64,000 nucleotides of DNA from Thermomicrobiales bacterium (GCA_019637585.1 JAHBVL010000004.1:1-64000); one strand, 5' to 3'. Shown: positions 50,585 through 61,633, counted from the stretch's first letter. Notes: a model not told the origin generated them from the sequence alone. Program-made: numbers and translations.

Positions 50585-51382
50585 TCACGAAGCCGCAACA
50601 CCCGCCGTTTCGTTGACCGTCAGCACATAGTCGACAAGATCGTGCAGGCCAACAAACACCGGCACCTCGAAACTGGCGGGGTCATGGCGAGAGTACCGAT
50701 CGATCAGCGCCGCCTGCATACCCAGCGCGAGTGATCCCACGACGTCGGATTTCGGTTGGTCGCCGATATGGAGAACTTTCGCCGGGTCGACGCCGAGGGG
50801 CTCGTACGCGGCCTGGAATGTGCGCGGATCCGGTTTTTCGTACCCCACGATTGCCGAAGTGACGATGAGATTCATCTCGTGGGCGAACGCCAGGTGTGTG
50901 CAGAATTCCGTCACATCGTCGTCCGCGTTGGAGATGACCGCCCGTTTCACCCCCGCTTCGCGTAGCCGCTGCAGTGCCGGAACGACATCATCGAACACCT
51001 GATACCCGCCCCATGGACCGGCATCGACCGCGGGAGTCTCGAACTCGGCGAGATATCGCCGGCGCGCTCCGCGAACGAGCAGCTCATCGTGCTCGATACC
51101 CGCCGCATCGAGCCAAACCTGCATGTAGTGCAACCGAAACGCCTCGCGCTCGGCCGGCGGGCGGTCGCGAATCGGCAGGCGGCCATTCTCGATCGTGAAA
51201 TAGTCCTCCGCGATCACGTCCGCCTGTCTGAGCGCTTCGACGTCAGCCTTGACGTCGAGCGTTCTGAGAGCGGCGTGCAGCCGGTCCCAGCGACGAGGAA
51301 CGATCTCGACCAGTGTGTCGTAGAGATCGAACGTCACCAGCTCGATCGGGCCATTTGTGCTCTGAGCGGCGTGCTGCGGCAC
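50585..51382 (-). CDS. HAD-superfamily hydrolase
   Basis: A 265-residue phosphatase with all four HAD motifs: FDLYDTLVE (nucleophile Asp), ISNADDD, Lys in GYEKPDPRTF and IGDQPKSDVVGS. The cap is helical, subclass I. Substrate unknown; pyrimidine nucleotidase or phosphoglycolate-type members look alike. Convergent with the sugar cluster. Confidence 0.9.
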   Translation of the reverse strand: MPQHAAQSTNGPIELVTFDLYDTLVEIVPRRWDRLHAALRTLDVKADVEALRQADVIAEDYFTIENGRLPIRDRPPAEREAFRLHYMQVWLDAAGIEHDELLVRGARRRYLAEFETPAVDAGPWGGYQVFDDVVPALQRLREAGVKRAVISNADDDVTEFCTHLAFAHEMNLIVTSAIVGYEKPDPRTFQAAYEPLGVDPAKVLHIGDQPKSDVVGSLALGMQAALIDRYSRHDPASFEVPVFVGLHDLVDYVLTVNETAGVAAS

Positions 51383-51412
51383 GTCTCTTCCTTCCTGAAT
51401 TACCGTCGATTC

Positions 51413-52276
51413 CTACGCCAGTTCTTCGCGCAACCGGGGAATGATCGTGGTCGCCACTTCAGTCGCCGCTTTGACCCCTTCCGCGGAAATGGGAAAGTCG
51501 AAGAGAAACTGGCTCGTCCCTGCGGCGCGATAGCTTCGCACCAGCGCTTCGAAACCGTCGACATCCTCCAGCCGGTCGGCGCCAAAGGATGAAGAGACCA
51601 ATATGCTCTCCGGATCCCGGCCGAACTCCCGGCAGTGCCCGGCGATTTCGGCCAGCCCCTCCCGGAGCTGTTCCGGGGTGCTCGATGTATCCCAATAGTC
51701 AGCATGCCGGGCAATGACTCGCAGCATCCTTGGCCGCCGTCCCCCGATCAGCACCGGCAGGTGGTCCTGCACCGGTTTCGGATTGAATGGCGCATCGACG
51801 AGGCGGTAGTGCTCGCCCTCAAATGTCGTCCGCTTTTCATTGAAGAGCAGATTCATGATCTGCAGTGACTCGTCGAGCATCTCCACCCGGTCACCTGCTG
51901 ATGGGAAATGCAACCCGTAGGCCCGATGCTCCCGCTCGTTCCACCCGGCGCCGATACCCAGAATCGCCCGTCCACCGCTGATGTGATCGACGGTCACGAT
52001 TTCCTTGGCCAGCAGCGCCGGAGGCCGGTGCGTGTTGCCATAGACCAGAACGCCGACCTTCAGTTTGGAGGTCTTCAGCGACAGCGCCGAAAGGAGGGTC
52101 GACGTCTCCAGACATGGTCCGTCCGGATCGGCATAGAGCGCCATGAAATGGTCAAAGAGCCAGGCGGAATCGAACCCGAGCGATTCCGCGGTTTGCCACT
52201 GTTCGACAAGCTGATCCCACGTCAGTTGATGCTGGCCGGTGACCACTCCAAATGTCAGGGGTCTTGCGGAATTCAT
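51413..52276 (-). CDS. LLM-class (F420 or FMN-dependent) oxidoreductase
   Basis: A 287-residue luciferase-like barrel protein: FGVVTGQHQLTWDQLVEQW, AWLFDHFMALY, KVGVLVYGNTHRPPALLAKE and GRAILGIGAGWNEREHRAYG, typical of actinobacterial/chloroflexal F420-linked LLM enzymes. ATG 52276 (MNSARP) is chosen over 52318 by homology; ribosome sites are poor for both. Divergent from the ClC channel gene. Confidence 0.9.
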   Translation of the reverse strand: MNSARPLTFGVVTGQHQLTWDQLVEQWQTAESLGFDSAWLFDHFMALYADPDGPCLETSTLLSALSLKTSKLKVGVLVYGNTHRPPALLAKEIVTVDHISGGRAILGIGAGWNEREHRAYGLHFPSAGDRVEMLDESLQIMNLLFNEKRTTFEGEHYRLVDAPFNPKPVQDHLPVLIGGRRPRMLRVIARHADYWDTSSTPEQLREGLAEIAGHCREFGRDPESILVSSSFGADRLEDVDGFEALVRSYRAAGTSQFLFDFPISAEGVKAATEVATTIIPRLREELA

Positions 52277-52464
52277 AGGTGCATGCGGACTTTCGTTTGC
52301 GCGTCCAATTCCGGGCATTGGCCCGGTCCCCGGTGAGTGTACCAGTCGATTCGGCCACTTCTACTCTTCCTCTCCGGAGAAACGGAAGCGGGCGACTGCA
52401 CGATACGATACCTCCGACTCGCCCAGACCATGGTGGGTCAGGATGTGGGTGAGGGGAACGCGGC

Positions 52465-54399
52465 ATGTTGGGATTCGGCAAACTGATGCGAGGATTCGTC
52501 GACCGGAAGGAACGCTTGGCCCCTTCGATCGCATCCCTCCCAGGTGGCTCAGGCTTCGAGTCGACCCGCTATCTCGCTCGCTGGCTGATCCTCGGATCAG
52601 TCATAGGACTTGTGGCGGGATTGGGGGCGGTGGCGTTCGACCGCGCCATCGTCTGGTCAACGCAATTCTTCCTGGGAGAACTCGTCGGGTATATGCCGCC
52701 CGCGCCCGTTGGTGAGGGAGAGTCCATTCGCCGCGCCTTCGAACGAGCGTGGGCGTTGCCGCTGGTAACCGGTCTGGGGGGTCTTGTTTCTGGAATCATC
52801 GTCAGTCGCTTGGCCCCTGAGGCCGAAGGACATGGAACAGACGCCGCAATCGAAGCGCTGCACTACCGGTCCGGACGCCTGCGGTTTCGAGTGGCTCCCG
52901 TGAAGCTGGCGGCATCGGCAATCACGATTGGCAGTGGCGGGTCAGCTGGACGCGAGGGGCCGACCGCCCAGATTTCAGCCAGTTTTGCATCCACGCTCTC
53001 GGACCGCATCGGACTCGACCCGCAGAACCGGCGAATCGCGGTTTCTGCCGGAATGGCTGCTGGGATTGGGGCGATTTTCCGGGCGCCTTTGGGCGGGGCA
53101 CTCATGGGGGCCGAGATTCTCTATATCCATGATCTCGAAGTCGAGGCCATCATTCCCTGCCTGATCGCATCGATTGTCAGTTTCTCTGTCTTCGGCACGA
53201 TGGAGGGGTTCGACCCGATCTTTGGCGCTCAGCCGAACCTTGGTTTCGAACACCCAGGAACAATCGCCTACTACGCGATCCTCGGCGCGATTTGCGGACT
53301 CGTTGGGCTCCTCTATGCGCGCTCCTTCTACGGTGTTTCAAGTGCGTTCCACCGAATGAGGCTGCCGATGTGGCTCAAGCCTGCGATCGGCGGACTGATG
53401 GTCGGGTGCATCGGGTTGATCATTCCGGGCGCGCTCGGATCGGGATATGGATGGATTCAGATCGGCATGAGCGCCGAGGTGATGTCGCTTCCACTCTGGA
53501 CGATCATGCTGCTGCCATTTGCCAAGATCCTCTCGACGTCACTCTCGATCGGTTCGGGAGGCTCCGGCGGCATCTTCGGGCCAGGCATGGTGATCGGCGG
53601 CATGCTGGGAATTGCGTTCTGGCGCCTTGGTGACGGCGTACTGCCCGGACTGCCGGAAACCGCCGCGCCATTTGCCATCGTTGGCATGATGGCCCTCTTT
53701 GGAGGGATCGCCCATGCGCCGCTGGCCGTCATGCTCATGGTGGCCGAGATGACGGGGAATCTCACCCTGCTGGCGCCCGCAATGGTCGCGGTTGCAATCT
53801 CGACCGCACTCGTTGGGGACAACTCCATCTACAGAAGCCAATTGCCAACCCGGGCAGACTCACCTGCATATCGGGTTCGGCTTAGCTTTCCGCTTCTCTC
53901 ATCCCTCCACGTTCGCGACGCCATGCGCGCTCTTCGAACACCGGGACAGGAGATCGACGACACACTTCGCCTCAGTCCCAACCTGCCCCTCGACGAAGCG
54001 ATCGAGCAGATCAGCGAGGCAGAACGCTCCCATGCGGTCGTCGTCGAAGCCAACACCCCTGTTGGCACAGTCTCGATCCGCGACATTCTGACCACCTATC
54101 GGGCCACATTGGCCCGAAGCGTCCGCCGAAGCCAGGCTCTCTCACCCGACACGACACTGATCGAATTGCAGATTGGGCCATACGCCGCAGTCGCTGGGCA
54201 TACACTGAGCGATGCATCGCTGCCCGGTCGGGCTCTCGTGGTCGGCATGACCCGCGACGGTCAGGCGATCTTCCCTCAGGCATCCACTCAGCTCAAGGCC
54301 GGCGACATGCTGATGGTAATGGGCGATCCGGCCGTCGAGCGTGAGCTGCATGAGTTGTGCGACTCCGATCATCGACAAGCATCACCGGGAGGACCGTAG
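52465..54399 (+). CDS. ClC-family chloride channel/antiporter with CBS and TrkA-C domains
   Basis: A 644-residue membrane protein. Filter motifs: GSGGSAGREGP (gating Glu164) and GGIFGPGMVIGG; the transmembrane core spans about 35-455. A soluble CBS-like pair (HVRDAMRALRTPGQEID, SHAVVVEANTPVGTVSIRDI) and a C-terminal TrkA-C-like domain (LIELQIGPYAAVAGHTLSDA) would bind nucleotide or ligands. GAGGGG lies 9 nt before ATG 52465. Proline in GREGP marks it as a chloride rather than fluoride ClC. Confidence 0.92.
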   Translation: MLGFGKLMRGFVDRKERLAPSIASLPGGSGFESTRYLARWLILGSVIGLVAGLGAVAFDRAIVWSTQFFLGELVGYMPPAPVGEGESIRRAFERAWALPLVTGLGGLVSGIIVSRLAPEAEGHGTDAAIEALHYRSGRLRFRVAPVKLAASAITIGSGGSAGREGPTAQISASFASTLSDRIGLDPQNRRIAVSAGMAAGIGAIFRAPLGGALMGAEILYIHDLEVEAIIPCLIASIVSFSVFGTMEGFDPIFGAQPNLGFEHPGTIAYYAILGAICGLVGLLYARSFYGVSSAFHRMRLPMWLKPAIGGLMVGCIGLIIPGALGSGYGWIQIGMSAEVMSLPLWTIMLLPFAKILSTSLSIGSGGSGGIFGPGMVIGGMLGIAFWRLGDGVLPGLPETAAPFAIVGMMALFGGIAHAPLAVMLMVAEMTGNLTLLAPAMVAVAISTALVGDNSIYRSQLPTRADSPAYRVRLSFPLLSSLHVRDAMRALRTPGQEIDDTLRLSPNLPLDEAIEQISEAERSHAVVVEANTPVGTVSIRDILTTYRATLARSVRRSQALSPDTTLIELQIGPYAAVAGHTLSDASLPGRALVVGMTRDGQAIFPQASTQLKAGDMLMVMGDPAVERELHELCDSDHRQASPGGP

Positions 54400-54501
54400 C
54401 GTACGTGCCGGGGGAGACATGCCGCCCTTCCGAGGCTGAATGAATGTCAGGGCATGTCAGAAGATTGTTATATTTCTCCGTGTCGCATGGAGGAACCGCG
54501 C

Positions 54502-54780
54502 ATGAACGTCAGTCTTACTCCACAACTCGAAGCCATGATCCGGGCCAAAGTCGACAGCGGTATGTACAACAACGCCAGCGAAGTCGTTCGCGAAGCGCTC
54601 CGGATCATGGAACGCGAGGAAAAACGCCGGATACTCATGGATGCGCTGCAGGAAGGTGTCGATCAGATCGAAAGAGGCGAAACAATCGAGTACACCAGTT
54701 CCACTATGCAGGACGCCCTTGCCCGAGCGCGAGCCAATCTCGCTGCTGGTCATCAGGTAAGCGATCTTGTCAAGCCATAG
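54502..54780 (+). CDS. parD: ParD-family antitoxin
   Basis: A 92-residue ribbon-helix-helix antitoxin: NVSLTPQLEAMIRAKVDSGM, then NASEVVREALRIMEREEK. The C-terminal third is acidic and flexible. ATG 54502 follows GGAGG at 8 nt; an upstream ATG at 54454 is rejected. Overlaps the toxin start by 14 nt. Confidence 0.9.
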   Translation: MNVSLTPQLEAMIRAKVDSGMYNNASEVVREALRIMEREEKRRILMDALQEGVDQIERGETIEYTSSTMQDALARARANLAAGHQVSDLVKP

Positions 54781-55063
54781 GCTGGAATACACCGTGGCTG
54801 CACTCCAGGATCTGGATGACATTCTGCAGTACACGATGGAACGTTGGGACGATGAGCAGGCAATAAGATACGCCGGCATCATCGACGAGGGACTCGATCG
54901 CCTTCGGCACTTTCCTCAGATTGGGACGATCCGATTGGAGAGGGGCATAGAGTTCCGTCTCTTTCCCATCGAGCAGCATCTTGCGATCTATCAAATCCAG
55001 GGCGAGATCATTCTCATCGTGAGAATCGTCCATCGGCAATCCGCCTGGCCACAACTGGACTAG
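54767..55063 (+). CDS. parE: ParE-family toxin
   Basis: A 98-residue RelE/ParE-fold protein: YTVAALQDLDDILQYTMERW, FPQIGTIRLERGIEFRLFPI and IILIVRIVHRQSAWPQL. It starts at TTG 54767 within the antitoxin gene. ParE proteins poison gyrase; RelE-like mRNA cleavage cannot be excluded. It converges with the MaoC gene 7 nt away. Confidence 0.88.
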   Translation: MSSHRLEYTVAALQDLDDILQYTMERWDDEQAIRYAGIIDEGLDRLRHFPQIGTIRLERGIEFRLFPIEQHLAIYQIQGEIILIVRIVHRQSAWPQLD

Positions 55064-55070
55064 AGGGGGC

Positions 55071-55514
55071 TCATCTCTTGCACCGCTCCACCAGCAAGAG
55101 ATGATCCGCAACCAGCACGACCTCGTCGTGCTGGTTTTTCACGTCCAGATGCTCCACGACGATACCGAAATCCGGACGCTTGTGGTCACGCTTATCTGAG
55201 ATGGTGACGGTGCAGGTGATCGTGTCGCCGATGAAAACGGGTTTGATGAACCGGAGTTTGTCGTAGCCGTAGGAAAAGGCAACAGGATTCACGGCGCCGG
55301 CAGTCATGCCCACCGCCACACTGAAAATCAACGTGCCGTGCGCCACCCGCTGCCCGAACTCCTGTGTCTTGCACCATTCGGCATCCACGTGATGCGGATA
55401 GAAGTCGCCGGTCTGCCCAGCGTGGACAACGATGTCGGTTTCCGTGATCGTCCGGCCCAGGGTGGTGCGCATGGCGCCGAGTTCGTAGTCCTCGAAATGT
55501 CTTTCTTGAAACAT
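55071..55514 (-). CDS. MaoC-like hotdog hydratase
   Basis: A 147-residue single-hotdog protein with the hydratase-2 motif: Asp and His in [13 protein letters not shown], and [10 protein letters not shown]. It would hydrate or dehydrate an enoyl-CoA. ATG 55514 ([10 protein letters not shown]) has AAGGTGG 5 nt upstream; the frame upstream to 55601 is not homologous. Confidence 0.88.
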   Translation of the reverse strand: MFQERHFEDYELGAMRTTLGRTITETDIVVHAGQTGDFYPHHVDAEWCKTQEFGQRVAHGTLIFSVAVGMTAGAVNPVAFSYGYDKLRFIKPVFIGDTITCTVTISDKRDHKRPDFGIVVEHLDVKNQHDEVVLVADHLLLVERCKR

Positions 55515-55608
55515 CACACCCACCTTCGCTGCCGGTCGCTGCCGTGGCGGGAGTGTAGCGCTGGAGATGCGCTGTTGCGGAGTCCGCACCCTGACGCCCA
55601 CAAGAGAA

Positions 55609-55638
55609 TCAGCCTCCCCGGAAATCCGGGGAGGCTGA
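55609..55638 (-). terminator. Perfect 14-bp terminator stem-loop
   Basis: TCAGCCTCCCCGGA (55609-55622) pairs with TCCGGGGAGGCTGA (55625-55638). It lies 14 nt past the stop of the beta-propeller gene on the minus strand; TTCTCTTG follows. Factor-independent termination or strong pausing is likely. Confidence 0.7.
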
Positions 55639-55651
55639 GGAGTGGAGCGAG

Positions 55652-58480
55652 CTAGCCCATCCTATTGAACGCCTGAGTGCCAAAGTTGACGAGCGAGCCA
55701 TCCGGCAAGGTGGCGAAACGGCCCAGCTCGGTGCTTCCCGAATCGACGATCTCGAGCGGCACGGCACCGAACTCCGACCGAAGATCGTTCACTCCCTGAA
55801 TGGTCCCCGCGTCCCGGCCAAGCCAGACCTGCTGACCATCGGTCGTCATCGTCCAGAGGCCGCCCGAATTGGGCAGGATCGTACCGAGCTCGACGAATCC
55901 TCCCGCCCGGGTCGAGCGTGCCCAGATGACGTCACCAGTCTGCGCATCGAGTGCGAAAACATGATCTCCACCCGCATCCTGGTTGCTCACCTCGACCGAT
56001 CCGACCCAATCGGCTGTCGATCCCTCATCGTTGTCCTCCATCGGATCGTAGGTGGTGTCCAGCTCGGACGGGACCATGACCTTGTCGGCAATGAGATAGA
56101 AGAATGTCTCGTTTGTCGCCACAGGCTGGAAGAGGGGACCGCTCAGCTCGACAGCCCATTTCGCGTTGCCCGACTCCATGTCGAGTCCAGTGGCGAGCAG
56201 CTGATCGTCGCCGGGGCTCCAGAGAACCAGCACGACGCCATCCTGCCAGGCAACTCTGGTGTTGACCGGATCGAATCCCACCGACCAGGCCACCCCGCCC
56301 GACTCACGGCTGATCGCATGCAGCACACCATCGGCGTCCAGCACCAACAGATAGTCGGCGCCGGCGAAAACGGGGGCAGGACCAGGCGCGCCCGGCGTCG
56401 CGGTTGGCTCGTTCCCGATCTGGACGGTCCAGTCGAGCTCACCGGTCGCCGGATCGAGCGTCGTCATGCCATTCGACGCATCCATCACGTAGAGCCTGCC
56501 ATCGACGACAAGGCTCGTCACCGGTTCGCCAAAGGGGATGACCCACTGCTGCTGACCAGTCGCGGCGTCGAGAGCGACCATCTGGTTCGTCGAATCGACA
56601 AAGAACGCACCGGCAGGGCTCGCGACGATTCCCTGCTCGGTCCAGTCCGCGGCAACCTGCCAGGCAACCTGGCCCGTCACGGCATAGACCGCTTCGATCC
56701 AGCGACCGCCACTCGTTTCGATCGCCCGATAGAGCACACCGTCGGCTAGAGCCGTGTCCGCCTGGCGGACGAACTCTCCCTCAAGTGAATGTGGCAGGAT
56801 CCAATCCACCAGCGCATCCGGTGCGGCCCGTTGCTCAGCGATCAATCCGCCCTCGCCCGAAAGCACTGCCGTGTCGAGACCAACCAGCGTGCCGCTACCC
56901 AGGAGAGCACTCTGGCCAGCTGGCGACTCCAGGATGGCGTCAATCCCGCTCCCCGCATCGACAATCGATGTGACCGATGAGTCATCCGTAGAAACCACAG
57001 TGATCCGGCCCGAATCGGACGTGGCGACCACCGACGATCCATCGACGCCGGCCATGAGTCCGGTGAATGCCGGCACGCCCGCATTGCTGATCAACGCCAG
57101 ACCTTCTTCGTTTCGCACGATGTTGCCAGTGGACGGATCGAGAATGTACACGCTCGACTCGCCCCGGACCGGATAGTCATCGAGCGCCGTTTCAGGTGCG
57201 TACTCCTCGGTGACCTGCCCCTCCACAGACATCGGTACCACCAGTTCGGCCAGTACGGCCACACCGCGGCCGGTCGGCTGGAATTCAGGTGTCGCGGAGA
57301 TCACGCCCGTCTCCCATCGAGGAGTCCCTGCCGCCGCGTCGATCGCCGACAGGAGATATTGGTGCTCTGCCGGAGGAGACCCGTCCTCGCCGGCTCTCGG
57401 CCCGAACGCCAGCACCGTTTCACCATCGCCCGCGGCCACTCTGGTTTCACCCGGCGTGTACCCGCTGATGCTCCAAAGGGGCGTGCCACTCTGCCGATCG
57501 AACCCGGCCAGAACACCGGCGGCGTCGACTGCAACCACGATGTCGCCAATCACGACCGGCGCGTTGACGATCCCGTCGCTTGCAACCGCTGCGTCCCCCG
57601 CATCGACGGGTTGCGCTGTCCACAGACTCTCGCCGGTACCAGCATCGAACGCCCGCATGACCACGCCGTCCCAGGCGAAGAGCGTTTGCTGGTCGACGAT
57701 CACATGCTGGGCTTGCCCACCAACATCGATCGTCCATGTGTTCGCGACGTTGCTCCCCTCGATCGCCACGATCGACTCTCCGAACAGCACGTAAACTCCG
57801 GTGTCGTCGGCAGCGATGCTCGATCCAGTCCAATCCAGCGGTGTCTGCCACAGGGCGACGCCGGTTGCCGCATCGATCGCTTCGACCCCCGTGAAGCCAT
57901 CCGTGCTGGACGCGCGATAGATCGTCTCTCCGCCCACAGCCACGAGTGCGTTGTGTGCGTTGCCGCCTATCGGAGCCAGGCGCCAGGCAATGCCTCGCGA
58001 CGATCCAGTTTCTGCGAGCGGGACATCCTCCAAACTCGGAGAGGAAATCGGTGAACCGACCGCCTGACCCGGCACGACCACCGACGGCTCGTCGTTCGAC
58101 CCTGGGAGGCCGCGATCGCGGCCAGCGAGCCAAATTCCACCGACCACAACCAGCACCAGCGCGGCCGTCACGCCAAACGACAGCACCCGTCCGAATCCGG
58201 TCCAGAATCGCGGTGTTGGCGGTGTTTTGACCGGCGATGGTCTGGGCACGGCCGCCCTGACCGGTGTTCTCTGGTTTTCTGGACTCGCGATGATATGAGC
58301 TCGCACGCGGTCGATCGACTCAGGACTGACATTCATTCCGGCAACGGTCTGCAGCTGCCGCATCATCGCGAGCTCCTCGCGTTCCTCGGCCGCCGTACCA
58401 CCCGCATATCCGAGCACCAGGTCGTCCCAGAAGGCATCGATCTGATCGGCGGAAAGTTCATCGTTTCGTTCAAATCTCAT
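55652..58480 (-). CDS. Membrane anti-sigma-like protein with PQQ-type beta-propeller
   Basis: A 942-residue single-span protein. Residues about 1-75 are helical and cytoplasmic ([20 protein letters not shown]), in the position of an anti-sigma domain. One membrane helix lies near 97-118 ([20 protein letters not shown]). The outside part, about 800 residues, is built of repeated PQQ-like blades ([45 protein letters not shown]). Its start overlaps the sigma-factor stop by 11 nt, so it probably sequesters that sigma factor and senses an external signal. Confidence 0.85.
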   Translation of the reverse strand: MRFERNDELSADQIDAFWDDLVLGYAGGTAAEEREELAMMRQLQTVAGMNVSPESIDRVRAHIIASPENQRTPVRAAVPRPSPVKTPPTPRFWTGFGRVLSFGVTAALVLVVVGGIWLAGRDRGLPGSNDEPSVVVPGQAVGSPISSPSLEDVPLAETGSSRGIAWRLAPIGGNAHNALVAVGGETIYRASSTDGFTGVEAIDAATGVALWQTPLDWTGSSIAADDTGVYVLFGESIVAIEGSNVANTWTIDVGGQAQHVIVDQQTLFAWDGVVMRAFDAGTGESLWTAQPVDAGDAAVASDGIVNAPVVIGDIVVAVDAAGVLAGFDRQSGTPLWSISGYTPGETRVAAGDGETVLAFGPRAGEDGSPPAEHQYLLSAIDAAAGTPRWETGVISATPEFQPTGRGVAVLAELVVPMSVEGQVTEEYAPETALDDYPVRGESSVYILDPSTGNIVRNEEGLALISNAGVPAFTGLMAGVDGSSVVATSDSGRITVVSTDDSSVTSIVDAGSGIDAILESPAGQSALLGSGTLVGLDTAVLSGEGGLIAEQRAAPDALVDWILPHSLEGEFVRQADTALADGVLYRAIETSGGRWIEAVYAVTGQVAWQVAADWTEQGIVASPAGAFFVDSTNQMVALDAATGQQQWVIPFGEPVTSLVVDGRLYVMDASNGMTTLDPATGELDWTVQIGNEPTATPGAPGPAPVFAGADYLLVLDADGVLHAISRESGGVAWSVGFDPVNTRVAWQDGVVLVLWSPGDDQLLATGLDMESGNAKWAVELSGPLFQPVATNETFFYLIADKVMVPSELDTTYDPMEDNDEGSTADWVGSVEVSNQDAGGDHVFALDAQTGDVIWARSTRAGGFVELGTILPNSGGLWTMTTDGQQVWLGRDAGTIQGVNDLRSEFGAVPLEIVDSGSTELGRFATLPDGSLVNFGTQAFNRMG

Positions 58481-59120
58481 GGGTGGCGTCCTTTCCCGGA
58501 ATTCCGCGCAGGGCGCGCGGGTCCTCTTCCGCCAGAATCAGAATGCTTTTCAGGTTTTGCACGGCACGGTGCTGCAACATCTTCACAGCGGCGTGACTCT
58601 TGCCCATCGCATCAGCGATCTCCGGGCCGGTCAGTCCGGCCAATCGAAGATTCACGACCTGACGTTGCTCCGTACCGAGCGCGTCGACTGCCGCCAGCAA
58701 CCGGGCTCGTTCGTCCCGTTGAATCGCCCGATCCTCCGGCGACACGGCGTGGTCGGTCACCTCGTGAGCGGCATCGAGCGGTCGCGGCGGGTGAGCCCCG
58801 TATCCCGATCGGTAATGGCTGGCCACGACGTTGTGCGCGATGGCGAAGAGCCACGACCGCACTGCCGCCGGGTCATTCGGCGGCCACGCCGACAACGCCT
58901 GGGAAAAAACGGTCGCAGTGGCGTCTTCGGCTTCTGCCAGGTTGCCCATTCGAGCGTTGCAGTAGCGCAGGATCAGTCCGGCATACGCCTCATACGCCTG
59001 TGTGAAGTCCTGCGTCGCCGCCCGCTGTCCGGGCGGCTGGTGTTTCCGTCGTTTCACGCTGGCCGAATCCCAGCCAATCTCTCCCGGCGGGCTCACGCTC
59101 AGCCCAGTTCCTGTCGCCAC
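58470..59120 (-). CDS. ECF-type RNA polymerase sigma factor
   Basis: A 216-residue sigma factor with region 2 (YAGLILRYCNARMGNLAEAE, then WLFAIAHNVVASHYR) and region 4 (LGTEQRQVVNLRLAGLTGPE, AVKMLQHRAVQNLK). I start at GTG 59120, with GAGGGAG 8 nt upstream; the frame extends back to 59264 without a good site. Divergent from a solute-binding-fold protein gene; two GGCATGCC palindromes lie between. Confidence 0.9.
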   Translation of the reverse strand: MATGTGLSVSPPGEIGWDSASVKRRKHQPPGQRAATQDFTQAYEAYAGLILRYCNARMGNLAEAEDATATVFSQALSAWPPNDPAAVRSWLFAIAHNVVASHYRSGYGAHPPRPLDAAHEVTDHAVSPEDRAIQRDERARLLAAVDALGTEQRQVVNLRLAGLTGPEIADAMGKSHAAVKMLQHRAVQNLKSILILAEEDPRALRGIPGKDATHEI

Positions 59121-59161
59121 ACGTTTGTCTCCCTCGTCTGCGGATGCTCGTAACCCCGAAA

Positions 59162-59215
59162 GGCATGCCTGCTTGGGAGACGCTGGCCAGAGGGAAAGGT
59201 AACGGGTGGCATGCC
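59162..59215. promoter_or_regulatory. Two GGCATGCC palindromes in a divergent spacer
   Basis: AGGCATGCCT at 59161-59170 and GGCATGCC at 59208-59215, 46 bp apart, lie between the sigma factor start (59120) and the gene starting at 59306. Candidate operators; chance cannot be excluded. Confidence 0.3.
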
Positions 59216-59305
59216 CGCGCTCTTCAGGTTGACACTCCAGCACAGCGAACGGAAGATTCCCCAACGCAACGACCGCGTGCTGCTTTGTCGAAAGGTGCTG
59301 GCTCT

Positions 59306-60454
59306 GTGGGAACCATCGAACTGCGCGGTATCACCTGGGATCACTCCCGCGGCTATGTTCCGCTGGCCGCGACCGCCCAGCGGTACCACGACGAACACCC
59401 CGAAGTGACGATCTCCTGGCAAACACGGTCATTGAAGGACTTCGGCGACTATCCCATCGAAAAGCTGGCGGAGCGATTCGACCTGCTGATCATCGACCAT
59501 CCATTTGCCGGATATGCCGCCACTCACCCGGTGCTGGTTCCTCTGGATGAGCATCTCGATGAATCGTTCCTCGCCGACCAGGCGGCCAACAGCGTCGGCA
59601 GGTCGCACGAGAGTTATGTCTACGGCGATCATCTCTGGGCGTTGGCGGTCGATGCGGCCACACCGGTCAGTGGTTACCGGCCAGACCTGCTGGCAAAGTA
59701 CGACCTGGAGCTTCCCAGAACGTGGGAGGACTTACTCATCCTGGCCCGCAAGGGGCGGCTCGCCCTCCCGGCAGCGCCAGTCGACATCATCATGAACCTC
59801 TACATGCTCTGCCTGGCCATGGGCGAGCCCCTTTTCGAATCGAACGAACGAATCGTGGAGCGTCGAGCTGGAACGGTGGCGCTTGAGATGTACCGGGAAC
59901 TGGTGCTGACCGCCGGGCGAGAGAATCTCCAGCGCAATCCAATCCGCACCTGGGAAGCGCTTTCCCATGGCGAGGAACTTGTCTACTGCCCGTTCGCCTA
60001 TGGCTACGCCAACTACGGAAGACGGGACTACACCGACAAACCACTCCGGTTCGGCGGTTTGGTCAGCTTGAATGGCACGCGTCTTCGCTCGACGCTAGGA
60101 GGCACCGGTTTGGCGATCTCGACGATCTGCCAGCACCTGGACACCGCACTCGACTACGCCCGGTATGTCGCCAGTCCCGAATGCCAGCGCGGCATGTACA
60201 CCATCACCGGTGGCCAGCCAGGTCACCGGCAAGCCTGGCTCGACGACGAAAACAACCTTCTGACCAATGGCTTTTTCGCCGACACGTTGGGAACACTCGA
60301 CGATGCCTATCTCCGTCCGCGCTACCCCGCCTACAACCGGTTCCAGGAGGACGCCGGCGAAATGATCTGGCATTTCATCGCCGATGGCGGCCAGGCGGAC
60401 GAACTCATGGACCGGCTGGACGCACGCTACCGGGAGAGTCGCGTAGGTGAGTAA
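59306..60454 (+). CDS. Solute-binding-fold protein without signal peptide
   Basis: A 382-residue family 1 extracellular-binding-protein fold ([65 protein letters not shown]) that begins directly with the first strand. GTG 59306 follows AAAGG; the longer frame from 59144 also gives no signal sequence. It overlaps the CoA-transferase gene by 8 nt and there is no permease nearby. It may be a cytoplasmic binding or sensory protein rather than a transporter part. Confidence 0.78.
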   Translation: MGTIELRGITWDHSRGYVPLAATAQRYHDEHPEVTISWQTRSLKDFGDYPIEKLAERFDLLIIDHPFAGYAATHPVLVPLDEHLDESFLADQAANSVGRSHESYVYGDHLWALAVDAATPVSGYRPDLLAKYDLELPRTWEDLLILARKGRLALPAAPVDIIMNLYMLCLAMGEPLFESNERIVERRAGTVALEMYRELVLTAGRENLQRNPIRTWEALSHGEELVYCPFAYGYANYGRRDYTDKPLRFGGLVSLNGTRLRSTLGGTGLAISTICQHLDTALDYARYVASPECQRGMYTITGGQPGHRQAWLDDENNLLTNGFFADTLGTLDDAYLRPRYPAYNRFQEDAGEMIWHFIADGGQADELMDRLDARYRESRVGE

Positions 60455-61628
60455 TCTGCCATCCCTGCCGCTCGACCAACGGCCGCTGCATGGCCTGGTC
60501 ATTGTCGATTTCAGTCAGTTCCTGGCCGGTCCATCCTGTGGACTTCGTCTCGCCGATCTGGGCGCTCGCGTCATCAAGATCGAACGGCCGGACGGAGGCG
60601 ATCTCTGCCGGCGGCTCTACATCTCGAACCTCGAACTCGACGGTGACTCGACGCTTTTCCATTCGATCAACAGAAACAAGGAAAGCTACGCCGCCGATCT
60701 CAAGAACCCGGCAGATGTGGAGCGAGTCAAAGCGCTTGTTGCCCGTGCCGACGTCATGATCCAGAACTTCCGCCCTGGCGTCATTGAGCGGCTGGGATTG
60801 GCATACGACGACATCAGGACGATCAATCCGACGATCGTCTACGGCACGATCACCGGCTATGGCGCGGTGGGACCCTGGCGGAACAAGCCGGGACAGGATC
60901 TTCTGGCCCAGTCGATTTCAGGACTGACCTGGCTGAACGGCGACGCGCACCAGGGTCCGGTGCCGGTCGGCATCGCCGTGGCCGATCTGATGGCCGGCGC
61001 ACACCTCACCCAGGGAATCCTGGCCTGTCTCGTGCGGCGCGGCATCACTGGGCAGGGAGGACTCGTGGAAGCCAGCCTCCTGGAATCGGTGCTCGATTTT
61101 CAGTTCGAAGTGCTGACAACCCACCTCAACGATGGCGGCAGACTCCCCCAGCGGAGTGAAGTCAACAACGCCCACGCCTATCTCTCCGCCCCCTACGGCA
61201 TCTATGAGACTGCCGACGGTTACCTCGCGCTGTCGATGCAACCGATCCCGCCGCTGGGCAAGGTGCTTGGCTGTCCCGAGCTGGAAACATTTACCGACCC
61301 GCAAGGCTGGTTCGACGATCGCGATCTGATCAAGAGGGTGCTGGCCAGTCATCTCAAGACCCAGACGACAGACCACTGGCTCTCGGTGCTCGAACCTGCC
61401 GATTTCTGGTGTGCGGATGTCCTCACCTGGCCGCGGCTGATGGCCAGCGAAGGCTTCACATCACTGCAGATGACCCAGGACGTCTCCCGGTCGAATGGCG
61501 CCACACTGACAACCACTCGCTGCCCGATCCGCATCGACGGCGCTCTTCTCTCAGCCGATCGCGGTTCTCCGCAGATTGGCGAAAACACCGCGGAGATCGA
61601 CTCCGAGCTGGTCCTCACGAATCGCTGA
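60447..61628 (+). CDS. CaiB/BaiF family (class III) CoA-transferase
   Basis: A 393-residue CoA-transferase starting at GTG 60447. Motifs: [31 protein letters not shown], the catalytic Asp151 in [13 protein letters not shown], and [16 protein letters not shown]. It moves CoA between organic acids, activating a substrate for degradation. Coupled to the preceding leaderless binding-fold protein, which may present or recognise that acid. Confidence 0.93.
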   Translation: MSNLPSLPLDQRPLHGLVIVDFSQFLAGPSCGLRLADLGARVIKIERPDGGDLCRRLYISNLELDGDSTLFHSINRNKESYAADLKNPADVERVKALVARADVMIQNFRPGVIERLGLAYDDIRTINPTIVYGTITGYGAVGPWRNKPGQDLLAQSISGLTWLNGDAHQGPVPVGIAVADLMAGAHLTQGILACLVRRGITGQGGLVEASLLESVLDFQFEVLTTHLNDGGRLPQRSEVNNAHAYLSAPYGIYETADGYLALSMQPIPPLGKVLGCPELETFTDPQGWFDDRDLIKRVLASHLKTQTTDHWLSVLEPADFWCADVLTWPRLMASEGFTSLQMTQDVSRSNGATLTTTRCPIRIDGALLSADRGSPQIGENTAEIDSELVLTNR

Positions 61629-61633
61629 ACGGC

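Noticed and set aside
52465-54399. The ClC protein as a fluoride-specific exporter linked to the riboswitch locus
   Set aside because: The gate reads GREGP, the chloride-type motif, and the gene is 26 kb from the fluoride locus.
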